Assembly (NCBI GenBank): GCA_031216445.1
Contig: CM062206.1
Location: 10,642,001-10,706,000 of the forward strand
Source: Lateolabrax maculatus
Taxonomy: Eukaryota > Chordata > Actinopteri > Acropomatiformes > Lateolabracidae
Length of the DNA stretch: 64,000 nt
Direction: 5' to 3'
This document shows, piece after piece, positions 1 to 12,830 of the stretch. The notes beneath the pieces were generated by a model. That model did no database searches. It was not told the origin of the DNA and worked only from the letters and a program-made list of their open reading frames with translations. Position 1 is the first letter of the stretch, and every line of letters begins with the position of its first letter. Both the position numbers and the translations under genes were made by a program.

Positions 1-3000
1 GAGAGAGAGAGAGAAATAAAGAGTGAGCATGTGTGCAGTGTTAGCTGTTAAAGTAGGTGACTTGTTTCTTACTACCATTTCGGAGGTCTCTCTTATCTGG
101 ATTAGTTCCTCACTGTGCAAGAAAGTCGTCAAACCCAGCTTGCATCTCAACCATTGGTAAGAAAATTTAAATTGTCTGCTTTTATGCTTGAAATTACTCT
201 GCATTGTATTCAGTTTTTTAACTCTACAAACTATAATATAATACCGGGCAAGCTATATCTAAAATGTTTGCAATTAAAAAAATGCAAATCTCGCCAAGCA
301 TGCCCGTATGCCAGCTCATGCCTCCTCAAAAACTTGAGTGTGTGGAAGTATCACCTCTTTAATTCTGACGTCAGTGTTACTGTCAATGAGGTAAATGACA
401 CTTAAAGGTCAGAGGTCACCTCACCCAATTTAGTGACTAGGGATCAGAGATCAGGGAGTAATCCCAAAGCTGGATCTGGATAACCTCTTTGTTGAAAGCC
501 TGTTGTTTGAAATGTTGTTAGTTATATGGGTAAGTTTAAATTTGCTCTATATTATTAAAGATACACTGCTCAAGAAAAAGTTCTCTGGACAGGTTTTGCT
601 TTTATTTTGGCAGCCGGACGCTGGTGCAGTTTTATATTTGACCACTAGATGTCAGGATTTGCCTAGTAACAGTGCACTACCACCCCCACCCCCCACCCCC
701 GCCCTTCACCAACACCTGAGGGGGAAACTTGTGAGTAGCCTACACATGGTGTGACAGCTTCCCCAGGAAGCTCGGGTGACATTTGCCTCACTTAATGACA
801 CAAGCTAATTAATCATTAGCTGTCCCAGAGGTATTGCTGTTTGAGAGGCTTTGTCGTGCCTTTCCCCAGTAGGGGGTCCCAGCCTCAACATGTTATGTAT
901 GCATAACTGCCTCATCCCACGCTACAACATCTTAATTCTCACCCGTTTAGCTAGTTTGACTGAACTACACTCGTTCTTTTCAGCCCCTTCATCTCGGATA
1001 AAGTATAATCTGCTGAGAGATGGAACACCTTCATTTTTTCTCAGCCTCTTGCATGTAACGTAGTGGGCCATGGAGTCTCTTTCCCTATGTAAGATAGTGC
1101 TCTGCCAGTGTTGTATTTGTCTTCAGAAGTGGATGGATTTTATTGATGGTTGATTGGTCAGACAAGGGGATGGGGCTTTAGATTGGCTACATCAACGGTT
1201 TGAACCACATCACTTTATCAAGGCCCAATGGACACTTTCACAGACATATCAAATTAATGCAGGATTAGTACGAGTAGTATTGCCATCTTTTTTAAATGAT
1301 TGTCCCTTGTTGTCGTTGTTTTCTAAGCTGCTGGTGGTTAAAGTTTGGTTTATCTTTTTTGTCTCTCTATGGTTAAAAGTTGGAGGGAAGGGAAGATCAC
1401 TCTCTAACTCCAAGTAAACTGAAATGTTTTATTGTTGCTCCACTCGAGTAAACCTAAGATGATAAAACATTAGAAATTTTAGTGAATGTGTATATGAACC
1501 TAAGCTAACAGGGCCATGTGGGTTATGAGTAATTATCTCTCAAGGGGTGCAACCCTCTCTAGCCCGGCTTTGAGTCCAACAAGAATGTGCGAAAAGCCTT
1601 TGCGAAATATGGAGAAAATGAAATCTGCCCCCTGTATGTGTTTCTGCCTCCTCGGCATCATTACTGCCCCCCCTACCGGGTCTCAGGCTGGTTATGGAAA
1701 GACCAAGCCTGTTCATCACGTACTGGGGGCTCTAGGTGATGCACTCAGGTTTCCCCTTCACCCACCAGAAAAGAGTATAGGGTAGTGTATATGTGCACGG
1801 GGCCATTGGGGGCACTTGCTGATGAGGGCCTGGGCTGCAGGAGGGCTTTGAAACATGTTAGAGGTTTTGGGATGAGACTCAAGGTACCCTTGGGATACCA
1901 TGACCCCTGACACCTGCTCGCTGGCCCTTGTGCTTTGTTCTGTGACCTGAGAATGGTGTGTACATGTGGAGAGATACAGCCCGGTTTACAGCTAATCTAA
2001 AAGTTTCATCTGGAACGCTGTTTGCAGGGCCGGGTCACCAAATGATTGCTGCACACTTAAGCACCACTGTTGTACACTCTTTAGTGGCATTATCGCTGTG
2101 TCTATTTTGCATGTTATTACAAAATGTTCCTCTGTATTTGCATGTAATGTTTACCTTTATACATTGCCATCTGCGCTTATGGCAGACATAAAACAAGGAG
2201 TGGCAACATGTTTGGGTGCTCTTTTCCAGTTCTGTTTGTAATTCATTTTCTTTTTTGATTATTATCTTATATATTTCATCTGTGCTGGCTTTGCATGCAG
2301 GTTGTGGGGCCCACATCTACACATCATTCTTGTAGACCAATATACGCATGGTTGAATTATTCTATTTCATGGGAGCGCATACTTATTGGTATGCAAAGGA
2401 GTACCGGGTGAGGCTTTAGCGCCCCTGCTCTGCCAGGTGCCATTTAATATCACTTGGATATACGCAAGATCCTTCATTTCCACTCTAATCACGGGCAAGA
2501 TTTCACTCTGCCACGAACAGCCATTGTCATTCTGTTAGTATAGAACAAACATAGGTCATTTTGCTGCAGTGAAGACATAAAGTAAACTTGAATTCTGATC
2601 CATAGTGGTGAGAAAGAAGTCTGTAAAACAAACACAGGTCTCTGAGTAAACCCACCCTCCAAAGATCCACTGAGGTAAATTTCTATGCTATTATTGTGCT
2701 CCCACTATGTCAACTTGATGAAACTCTACCTGACTTAGTTTTCCCTGTTACATTTAAAATGAAGCCTGCTAAAGAAAACCTTTATGCAAGACATCTAAGC
2801 CTTGACCTTGTGGATACACGCGCCGTAGTTTCCGCGGCTCTAGCAGAAGGCCTTTGGACATGGCACATGAAGAGACAACAAGAACTTACTATTCTCTGAC
2901 TATAGAAGTAACTGCTGAACCTTTAAGATGCAAAGATGGATCTACCGCCTTCATCTCTGTCTTGGAAAACACCGGGGCGTGTCCCTCCTGTGGGAACCCC

Positions 3001-5209
3001 ATCTGCAGGCCTAAAGTGATGGCACCACCCTTTCCTCCACACCCATCACCATTCACTGTCAGTAAGACAAACACACGCGCACAAACCCACCTGCACACAC
3101 GCACACATTGATCAGGGATCAGGCTGTGCAAATGTGCCTGACTGTGGCAGCGTTTGTGCCCTGGAACATATTTAACAATGCACACTCGACACCCGTACCA
3201 TCTCAGCAGGAGGCCACAGGAAACAGATGAGGACTAGTCAGGTTGATCAGGAAAACCACAGCCTACCTATACTTGCCATGCACCGTGCTCACACTTCCAA
3301 CCTCTGGGCTTATTAACAATAAATCAACAAAATTTTCTGTATAAAGCAGTGTTCAGACTGAGCCTTCACCATGAAGCTGATGGCGGAGCGAGAAAGGGGA
3401 GGGGAATCACTTGTCGCTCGGTGCGGTTTCCACCCTTCCTGATTTCTAATGAGGACAGCCAGTCCTCCTGCATCTATCAAGCTCTGTGCATGAAATTACC
3501 CTTTCCGAGGCAGCAAGTGATGGATTTGTACCAGAACCTTTAAGATAACTTATTTACTCACTTGTTTATTGTGCATCAAAGTGAAGCAAACTTTGCAGCT
3601 CACCCCCCTTTGCAGCTGAAGCTTCACAGCCCTTTCATGGTGTCAGGGGCGGGGCTAAGCATTGCATGTGATTCTCTATCTCCAGGAACCCCGCAATTAC
3701 ATCTGGCACAACTCTACATGAAGTAACGCTTTATAAGCCTTTGTGCATTGCGGCTTTGAAGAGCCGTGGCCTTCTATAAGTTTGCTTTTTGTCCCCCCTC
3801 TGCAGCCCCCCAATCCCCCCATCCCCCAGCTCGGGACAGAAGACAGAATGTGATGTGTCGTCTCCCTCCCCACACAAAGCCCCAGTGCATTGGACACACC
3901 TTGGACAGCACAAAGGATGAAAAGCACGACGAGGCTTGGACACGCAGGACCACGCTGCCAAGCCCGATAAAGACGCTTCAAAAGTCGAGCAGCAAACAGT
4001 GGCCTTCTTCTCTTCTGCTCTTTCTTTTTCTTCCCAGGGCCTTGCAGTGAGAGGGAGAAAAAAATAAGACTCAGAAAGAGAGGCTGACTGAGTAAAAAGA
4101 TATTTTTGTTTTGTGTTTTTATCCACACGAGACTTATGAATTTGATTTTGGGTAATGTTGTGTCTAGAGCAAAGTAGACAGTGTAAATGTGAGTGTAAAC
4201 ACCTAGATTAATATTTGTAGGTCTGCTTGTGGTATGAGTACAGGATTAACCAAAAACATCCCAGCTTTGAAGCAGGCGGCCCATAAATAAACTCTGCTGC
4301 CCCATCTCCAATCCCCTTGTCTCTTCAGCCGTCTGCTCACAGTGGTAAGCCACAGCTAGACTGAGACCTGCCGTTTAAACTGGAAATGGACGCCATTTTA
4401 CCTCTTGTCTAAAATAAGTCACTCTTGGTCTAAGTTTGGTTATATGGCATTCATTTTCACACCCAGTCATCAATTTACTTTACGTGCTTAAACGTTTTTA
4501 TGCATCGAAGAGGAATGGCCAAGTTTTTTATTCTCCTCGATGTGAGTTTAAAACAAGCAAGGGAGTTTTATTCCCCTTTAATTTTTGTGCCCTTGTTAGT
4601 ACACAAAATTGTCCAGACATCATAAAACATGACTTTTCACCGGTAGCTCCCTCCTCCTTCCTCCTGCCTGTCTCTCTCTCTCCCTCATTGAAACAGATGG
4701 CTTTTATGCTGGGCACAATCAGGACTATTCAGCGTCAGGCAGGGCAGGCCCTCCCCACCTGCGCTCAGCCCAATCACAACCTAATGAACACATTGGGAGC
4801 AGTCTGTTCCAAATTACTCCCAGTTGGAGCCAGGGCCACAGGTAACCCCCCCCCCCTTGCCATCACACTCTGCCCCTTCCCCTCCACCTCACCTCCTTCG
4901 CAACAGTCTCCCTGCCCACCCGCCCGAACTGATATTGGCTCCAGCGTTTAGACCCTCAACTCTGACTCTTAATCAAATCAAGATTCATATCTCTGTGCTG
5001 TCAGCATTCCAACACAGCTCAGAGAGGCTGCGTATGCAGCGACAAGCATATAAGTTACATGTGGGGAGATATGGATTGACAGCTAAGGTGTTTATGTGTT
5101 GGAGCTGAATTGGTTCTATTTGATGTGTCTTTGAGAGCTGCTTTTCCATACGTGTATAAAGATCTATGCTTTTACTACCATTTTTCTCCCTCACCTGTGA
5201 ACATAAGCG
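1..5209. other. intergenic, no gene
   Basis: A short (GA)n at the left edge, C-rich tracts near 683-702 and 4846-4856, a CA-rich stretch near 3065-3108, and otherwise unique-looking sequence. The CRE/DR1 element at 360-425 is the only motif cluster I mark. ORFs of up to 171 codons show no domain and overlap on both strands. Confidence 0.7.
360..425. promoter_or_regulatory. CRE plus nuclear-receptor DR1 candidate element
   Basis: TGACGTCA (perfect CREB/ATF palindrome) lies at 366-373. AGGTCA-g-AGGTCA, a perfect direct repeat with 1-bp spacing, lies at 406-418. These are consensus sites for CREB/ATF and for RXR/HNF4/COUP-TF-type receptors. No gene is adjacent in the window. Confidence 0.4.
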
Positions 5210-5227
5210 CACACACACACACACACG
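5210..5227. repeat. (AC)n microsatellite
   Basis: Short CA/AC dinucleotide run followed by GCGC. Confidence 0.9.
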
Positions 5228-5229
5228 CG

Positions 5230-8200
5230 CATACTTACACATATAAAGGAACATTTAAGGTCCTTGTAAAAGCTGTGGTGTTAACCACATCAGGCCTATC
5301 TGTGTGTCTTATCAGCATGTTTCCACTCAAAGGGCACTATTTGTGCAGTTGTGTTCAGATTGTTTTCCCGCTCTTTGCCTCATGCAATCTGTGTTTGCAG
5401 CATTCAGGTTTTATACATTCATGCTTTATTCATGTATTGAGGTTGAACGAAAAAAAGAAAACAACCTGTTCTTTTTTTCTTTTCTGAGGCATAGTACATG
5501 TGTAAGTCAGACAAGGGGCAGTTGTATATCGAAGGCAGTTGACACCAGAAGTGTGCTGTAGCCAAGAGCCTCAGACATTCTGATACACCCTCCAACATCC
5601 CGAGGGACAAAAGAATGAAACCGGGGCGCCTGACTCGTCATGTCCCATCAATTGCTATAGGACCTCAGAAACCGCAGGCCAACTACCAGCCCCCACGTGG
5701 GTGTCCATCACTGGATTTGACAGGATCGCTGCCCTGCTGACTGCCCCTCTTCACTGTCCCTTCGGTCAATCTGCACCTCAATTGGCCCTGCACTGATGGG
5801 TGATGCCTGCTCCTTCTGCTGCATGTCAAAAAGAGCCAGGAGCCACAGAGGAAGTGCAAATATCCTCTAATGGCCTTGATCCAGATGGATGCGCCCATGA
5901 CAATAGGCCCCCGTGCCTGTGGTTTGGGTTTTTGTCAGTGAGAAACGCAGAGGCCGCCACAATAACACAGCAACATTATGCATGCAGGCCAAGTACTATT
6001 GACATGTTAAAGAGCACTGCCAGTTGCTATGATAATTAAGTTAGCTCATTCCAAGGCAGAGAGCTCTTTTCTCTTAACATGTCTTTAAAGGCACTTCGGG
6101 CACATAAGGCAGGCTTTAAGACAATGGATATAGGAGGACAAATAATGGATTCACTGGGTCACCATTTCTCTGCCCATTTGCTTAACATAGGGCTATACAT
6201 CTCTTAGTGAATGCTGCTTGATGGGATTGCCTTTAGGGGGGTGTTTTGTGGGTTTTACATTCTATCACTCAAAAGACTGACACATTTTATGAAGTCCATA
6301 TGGACATTTTAAGGATAAGGTAGATTAAAGGACAGAGTATGAAATATTCCTGATGACCGCTTTACTTCATAACAGTAACAAACTTCTGAATTCTCTTTGT
6401 AGAGGCCTCTGGGCCTCACAGTATAATGCTCACAGGTATGATATTTCTGTCTGTAATATCACACTTGCCATGAGTGAACACTGACCTGTTTAAGCAAGCA
6501 ATAACATCAATGGCATCCCCTCTGTTCACTTTGCTTTTAACTGGGATGTTTGGTTACGTCAAGGGGTGTCTGATCTGCCTCAGCCTCCATAGGGTCTCAT
6601 TGAGAGTGGACACTGTGTACAGCTGGGGTGTGTTTGGCCAGTAACGTAAAACCAGGAAGCCTTTGAAACTTAGCCAAAGCCTCTTCAGGAAGAGGTTGGA
6701 AGTTCACTCCTATTTGGAGACTCCAAAGCTTTCTCCTTGGACACACGGGGGTAGGTCAGGGACACCAGAAGCCACCTTTCCTCCTGCATCCATGCAGCTG
6801 TAGTATGAACTCAAAGTCAGTGAAAGTATCTGTGTCCTACTATTTTTTTTTTTTTGTCTTTGGGTACGTGTGTCTAGATGCTTTTCCTTTCACCACATTT
6901 CAACCAGTACATCAAGAATAGGTCATCAAAATTATCTTCAGTGGTCACTTTTCTGTTCATTCAAACCAGATACCCATGCATGAGGCATGTACGCATTGCC
7001 TAGTTCATTTTTATATTGCCTCTAAGTGGTGCCAATCTGCCACAACAGACAGGCGCTGAGTGAAAAGATTTTAAAATGCGACTCTAGCATTTTCAAGGCA
7101 GGTCCTCTGTGTTAACAAGATGGTTGTTAATGGTTCTGCTTTTATGGCGGTGGTCGCATGTATAATTAAGCTGCTGTTGTATTTGTCATAAAAATCACGG
7201 GGGGTGCAGGAAATGTTGTAGGAGCCATTTTTACTTTGAGCAGTGGAAAATTAAAACCGTCAAACCTCACAATGTTGTTTTGACATCATTCCAATGTTTA
7301 TGGATTTTCCTGTGTGTGGTTGAGGTTTTGGTATTAAAAAAACACTTGAGTGCCTCACCTTGTGTTTGTTGGTGGAACAAAGGTTGCAATGTTTGCATAA
7401 TGCAGATTGTCACTTCTGGGAGGTCTTGCCTCCGGTGCTACTTGTTGAGAAACATGTTGCATGTCTACCATTAATGGATGTCGGCCTGTTACCTGCATTG
7501 TTCCTGAATCATGCAGTTCATGTAACAATATTTGATCCATTTGTGGTACAACCATTCATAACGCCATCATACTAAGGGATTTGTTTTACTATCATGCCAT
7601 GGGTATAATGCCAGGCCAACACTTGGAATGGGCTGGCAATCCTATTGAAACAGGTTTTGCAAAGCCACACTGATAACCTCTTACCCCAGATATCATCATA
7701 TCTCGAGCAGATGTGTATTCAGGCACACACGAAGCAAGGACATAAACATTGAACTCTAAGTAGCCTCTCCAGGATTATCTATAAGTCATGCATTTTGTGG
7801 AAACAGCAGCCATCATGCAGACTGTGCAGCCATTTAAAAACAATCACTCTGACAGCACAGAATTTTTAAGTAGAGTTTCATTTCTGCTTTTTGCGAACAA
7901 CCAAAGCAGTATTAGTACTAAATCGCTTACAAGGATTACTGAAACTTAAGGTGGCAGCTTGTTGGCAGAATGTCGTGCACTACAGACGTATCTTAGATAA
8001 GCCTTATGTATGATTTACCTACATGGCCCCAGTGATATCTATGGAGATGAGTTGGGGTGTCGTGGCCCTGGTGTCACCTCCACAACACCAGTTCCCTGCC
8101 ATGCTGATGACTATATCTATGCTAATATGGGGATCAGTAGGGTGGAAAGCTCATCTGCTTTCGCTTTATCTTATCACTCTACTCACCCCGCTCCTTTTTT

Positions 8201-9300
8201 TTTTTTTTACTGCATCCCCACATACCTGGCATGCTGCGCACATGAAAAGAGCGCAGTCTCTTCTCACTTTTCCTCCATCTCTCACCATCACACTTTTCCT
8301 CTATTTCGCATTTCTACATGTCAACTTTTGCTTTCACTGCATCAACGTCTGTAATGCCTTATTAAATATCACCCACTGCTACCTAATATTATGTGCTAGA
8401 CCCGGCATTGAAATTACAAGAAGAGCTCATTCAGATTTATCCAGTTTTTTTCTAGTTTCTAAATATCCTGACAAAGTAGAGAAGCTTTGGTTAGCTCCGC
8501 TATGAGACTATCATCAGTACAAACTAACAAACCAAATAGTCAAATCAAAAGTACATCCCAAAAAGTTGTGATGTCTTTCATGTCAATTTTTGGTCCAGAA
8601 TGGGTTCATCCAGACAGTAAATCCTGTCTGACTTAACTAACCTCCCCGCCTGTCCCTTAGCCTCTTTGTCTACATCGCGCCCCCCTCCCTGGCATGATTA
8701 TTTCTTATCATGTATTTATTTGTTTAATCCACCCCTCCCCCCACAACACTTGGCGGCCCTCTCCCTATGCACGAGCTGCCTGTCTGGCAGCGAGGCCCCC
8801 TCATCCCCCACCTCCTCCTACTTGTCCATATCCAGTCCCCATCCTATCCCCACCCAGCTTCAGCCCAGCCACAATGGGCGGATGTTGCTTCCAGAGCCTC
8901 GAAGCTTCATTCGGGGGGAAGAGACCCCCGCCACCTCACTTCATCTTTACATCCCTCCCACTTGCATGTGGCCACCACTAGCCAGCCTCTATGCACACTA
9001 TAAATAATGGATGCATTAGCATGCATGAATATCTTTTTAGAAGGGGGGTGGGAGTGCCTTAATTCATTATTAATCCCCTTGAAGGAAAAATGGGCCGTGG
9101 CTCTGGTAGCGCTGGGCCCCTACTAAACCCTGCTTTTGGGACTTTACTTGTGTAGGCTCTACTCCCATTTTTCCCAAATTGGTGACCAGCTCCACCCACC
9201 CAACTACACCCAGCCCCCTCTTTATCAAAGCTCCTCCTTCTGCCCCCTCAATTGAAAAAAAAAGAACACATCTGGAAGGGTGGGTAATCTGAAATGTTTA
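5230..9300. other. intergenic, no gene
   Basis: Unique-looking sequence with T tracts near 6842-6855 and 8197-8209 and C-rich composition at 8640-8980. No transposon or exon is recognized. One candidate element is at 8990-9160. Confidence 0.65.
8990..9160. promoter_or_regulatory. candidate cis-element, homeodomain-site rich
   Basis: Complex, repeat-free sequence with GCATTAGCATGCATGAATAT and TTAATTCATTATTAATCC (octamer-like and TAAT core sites). Conservation cannot be assessed here. Confidence 0.25.
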
Positions 9301-9314
9301 TCTTTTTTTTTTTC

Positions 9315-9332
9315 GGGGGGGGGGGGGGGGGG
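9315..9332. repeat. G18 homopolymer
   Basis: Eighteen G, preceded by a T-rich run, giving a TnCGn junction. Confidence 0.9.
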
Positions 9333-9334
9333 TC

Positions 9335-9567
9335 CTAGGCCGAACATCTCCAAAAGCAGCCTCGCTAAATGTCGGTTGGTTGATTGGAAGAAGGTGGAGA
9401 CCACTGCTTAGTCAGCTTGTCAGATTGTGGCCGTGCTGCCCTAATATTCCAAAGCAGAGGGAAAGGGATGTTCCATGTTGAAGGTTGGGTAGTCACAGAG
9501 CTCCTGACTTTGAAGTTACCATCAGTGCCATTTGGTTGAAGAGCAGGGCTTGGCTGTGGGAGGATGG

Positions 9568-9607
<40 letters not shown>

Positions 9608-11635
9608 TGGGGGGGCGGGGGGGACTACAAGGGTGGGCTGACATAACAAATGCGTACAAACCTGGTTAGAGAGCATTTAGTCATGTATGTGGGTGGGTTG
9701 TGGGGAATTATGTGTTATTTTTAAACCTGGAACACTATATCGGGTATTGAGGACAGAAGATGAAATATATGGGTTAGAGGTTAAGAGCATGTGTTTCAAG
9801 GAGATAAATTACTGTACAGCGAATTAACAAAGCATGTGGGTTTGATTGTGAGTATGTGTTTGCGCATTAGTGTGTGTCTATGAGGAAGATAGCATGAAGT
9901 GTGTATTTGTGTATTTGTGAATGTATATGTGTGATCCAAAGTGCACTCCCCTCTGCACCACACACCCCTCTTCCACCACTAGGTTGCACTGCCTGCCTCG
10001 CAGCCTCTCCTCCTGCTTGCCACAGCCCTCTTGACTAATCCAACCAATCATAGACCTTTACAACAGAGCCACATGAGAGCTTCTTCCTATCAAGAAATAC
10101 TACAATACACACATGCATGTATACTTGTGCACTGCATGCACCTCCACAGTGCTACACGCAGACCTACTGGATTTCTGCCCGTCTTACTCACACTGATATA
10201 ATGTACATAATCCTATTTGTCTGAATCACTGTGACATATAAATATAACTAATCCACATAACAAAGTCAAACATACAGCTTCATTATCTTTGTGTTTGTAA
10301 TACAGTATGTGTACTGTTGTCTTTCATGATATTGTTACAGTATAAAAAAAAAGATTAAATAAAACAAATGTAATACCAGGGGAAAAAAGCTAAAAGCTAA
10401 AGTATTTTTAATGTTTTATTATAGAGCTGGTTTTAGACATGCGATGTGGTTGGAGGCCCTGACAAAAGATAATAAGAGGACCTAGAGTTTTTTTTTAGTT
10501 GTTGTTGTCAAACTGTTGTTTTTAGGTCAAGAAGGATCAGCTCATGCTCAACAAATTCAAATTCTTGTCTCAGAAACTGACAATAATTACAATATAGTCA
10601 GTGTAATCCACACCCCCTACATAAAGCACAAATGTTTCAAGGTTCAATAGTGGGAATTTCAAGGCCAAAACCGTTTTAATGACTGAAGTCAGTGAGAACC
10701 AAAATGTTTTGTTAAGATATTGAGTAGCTGAAATTTCACCATTAAAATTGTATTTTATTTATTTATTTAAAATGGTATCCTTTGTAAGTCATATCAGCAG
10801 TGAGTAGCACAACAGGCCAATACCAGGCAAACACCGGCCTGACCCTGAGGACAGAACATTCACTTTTGCAAAACTCTCTTGTCTTTGTAATGCTGCGCTC
10901 ACAGAGGCTGTTGGGTCTCCTGTCAGAGTCCCCTGCGCTGCTGTCTGTCAGGCACCGCGATGGCGGCAGGGGTTGTTTTGTTGACACGGAGAGGACCTGG
11001 TTTTCTGGAATGTTCTCAGCCGTGAGTGTTTGGACCTCGGGTCTTCGGCATGAGGCTGGGGGCTGCTTGTGAGCTGGAGGCGCCACACTGTGCCTCTGAA
11101 CTTCACTCAACCCCTTAAATTCCTCCTCCTGGGCAGGAAATTGAAATATTGTGCAATATCGGCATGCTGATGGTCATCTATCACAGGGGCCTGCGAGGGG
11201 ACGGGGGTAAGAGGAGACCCTCTGTAGATCAGAGATGGGCTGCTGGGCCTGGGTTCAAAGGTAAAGAGGAGAGACCTGGGCACAGAAAGAGGATAGCGCT
11301 CTTAGCAGGAGTTGACTCTCTTCCATCACCCTTTTTGCAGATCAACTCAGTTGGCCTGCCCCTCATCAGACAAGAGCAATCAGTCCCCCCCCCAGGCACC
11401 CAGAATAGAAATACGTGTCCTCATTATGACATTATGACAAAGCCCAAATAGGCCTGAGCTCGTTTTAAACCGAATAACAACAAGAAACCTGAGTTTTGCT
11501 TCATGATTCTTTTTTTTTCCCCATTATTTTTAATTTGACATCAACAGGTGTCACGGTAATATGGGGGAAAAAAACTATAGCTTTTTAGAGTAACTTATGT
11601 GCTGGATCATATTCTCACCGGTTGTGATGCAGAGT
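9335..11635. other. intergenic, no gene
   Basis: Includes the TG array at 9571-9605, a GTGT-rich zone at 9840-9930, AT-rich sequence at 10200-10760 and a unique block at 10780-11130. Nothing resembling an exon with family homology is seen. Confidence 0.65.
9571..9605. repeat. (TG)n microsatellite
   Basis: Uninterrupted TG repeat of about 17 units. Confidence 0.97.
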
Positions 11636-11639
11636 CAAA

Positions 11640-12830
11640 AGAGCCAAAGCGATGATGCCGCCTTCATCGTTGCATAATCGTGGCCGTAAATGCGCACAGC
11701 GTACCAGGAAATGAAATTCGCTGGCGCATCACAGGGGGGTAGGATGATGTGGATGTGACTGGTTATGTAAAAGTATAGGGCACAGTTGGAATGAACCAGA
11801 TGGGATGATGGCTGTCATTTTTAAAGACCAACGCGCTTCTCGCCTGCGCGGAAATTTCGCTTTCTGCATGACCTCGTGAACTTGCCTGCCGTGTGACCTC
11901 GACAATCCCCCCCCCCACCCACCCACGGCTCCCCGAACACCCCTCCACATCCCTGTGCTCGTTTGTACGGGCTTTTGCCCAGGCAGGAAGTGACATCAAC
12001 GGGTCCAAACTAAAAATATGTCGCAGGACGGGCTGTCTAGGATGTCCAGGACCGGTGTTTGTACAGGAGGACGCCTCGCACCGGCTCCACACAGTGATGC
12101 TCACTGGAGGATGCAGGGGAGCGCCGCGCAGGCGAGACGCACAGACGCACTGGAGGCTGAGTGAGTCGCCTGCCGACGGAGAGCTTTGATTCCGTGACTT
12201 TCGTGCACGCAAGTTCAAATATGGTGCCATACCTTGCCCCTGCCTGAAGCCGGTGACGCAGCGCTGAGCGGGGGCGATAAGACTTACTGTGTGAACGAAC
12301 GAATCGTGTCGGTGTCGCTGTTTTTTTGGGGGGGGTTTTTTTTTTTTTTTTAGTGAGACCTGGGGGGGTGTGAGGGTTTTGTGGTGCGGCGGAACAGAAA
12401 AGCACCACTGGTTTGACTTGAATGGCAAGTGCAGGAGGGAGGAGTGAAACCCGTGCGCGCTTGGCGTGCGCGCCTGTGCGCCTTTTTTTTTTTTTTGGTC
12501 CAATAAACTGGGCAGATTGTTTGGGGGGGGGGGGGACCGGTTTGCAGCGGTGTCACCCATAAAAAAAAAAAAAAGCAAGCGGCGGCGGCGGTGGCGAAGT
12601 TGACCAAGTTTGGGGGGTGTTTTGCGGAGCTCCCGGCGCGTGAACGGCGTCTATTTTGGTCCGTCCCGTGCGTGCGTGCGTGCGCGTGTCGCCCTCACCG
12701 GGGACCCTGCCGTGAGTCCAGACAGAAAGTGCTGCAGTCACGTGGTGTCTGCTATTACCCAGCCGCACGTCAGGTAGAGCCGGCTGCTGCGCGCAGGCAG
12801 GGCGAGGGTGGCCTCTGTTCCGCAATTAAA
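11640..12830. promoter_or_regulatory. CpG-rich island in the gene desert
   Basis: Clearly richer in G+C and CpG than its flanks, with repeated CGC/GCG motifs, a (GGC)n-like run at about 12578-12595, an alternating CGTG run at about 12668-12690 and a CCAAT box at 12500-12504. A donor-like CTGCC|GTGAGT has GT at 12712-12713 on the plus strand. T, G and A tracts interrupt it. No ORF here looks coding. It could be the CpG-island promoter of an unannotated transcript or of an alternative first exon of a neighbouring gene. Confidence 0.45.

Noticed and set aside
4436..4951. 171-codon ORF on the plus strand
   Set aside because: Low-complexity Ser/Pro-rich translation of a C-rich stretch; no recognizable domain, codon pattern or splice context.
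11763..12578. 271-codon ORF on the minus strand
   Set aside because: It runs through A, G and T homopolymers of the CpG-rich block, giving Lys and Pro runs, has no domain, and overlaps equally long ORFs in other frames.
12640..12720. Alternative first exon of fgf13 at the CpG island
   Set aside because: No translation here matches the known short N-terminal exons of FGF13 as I recall them, so I kept only an orphan CpG island.
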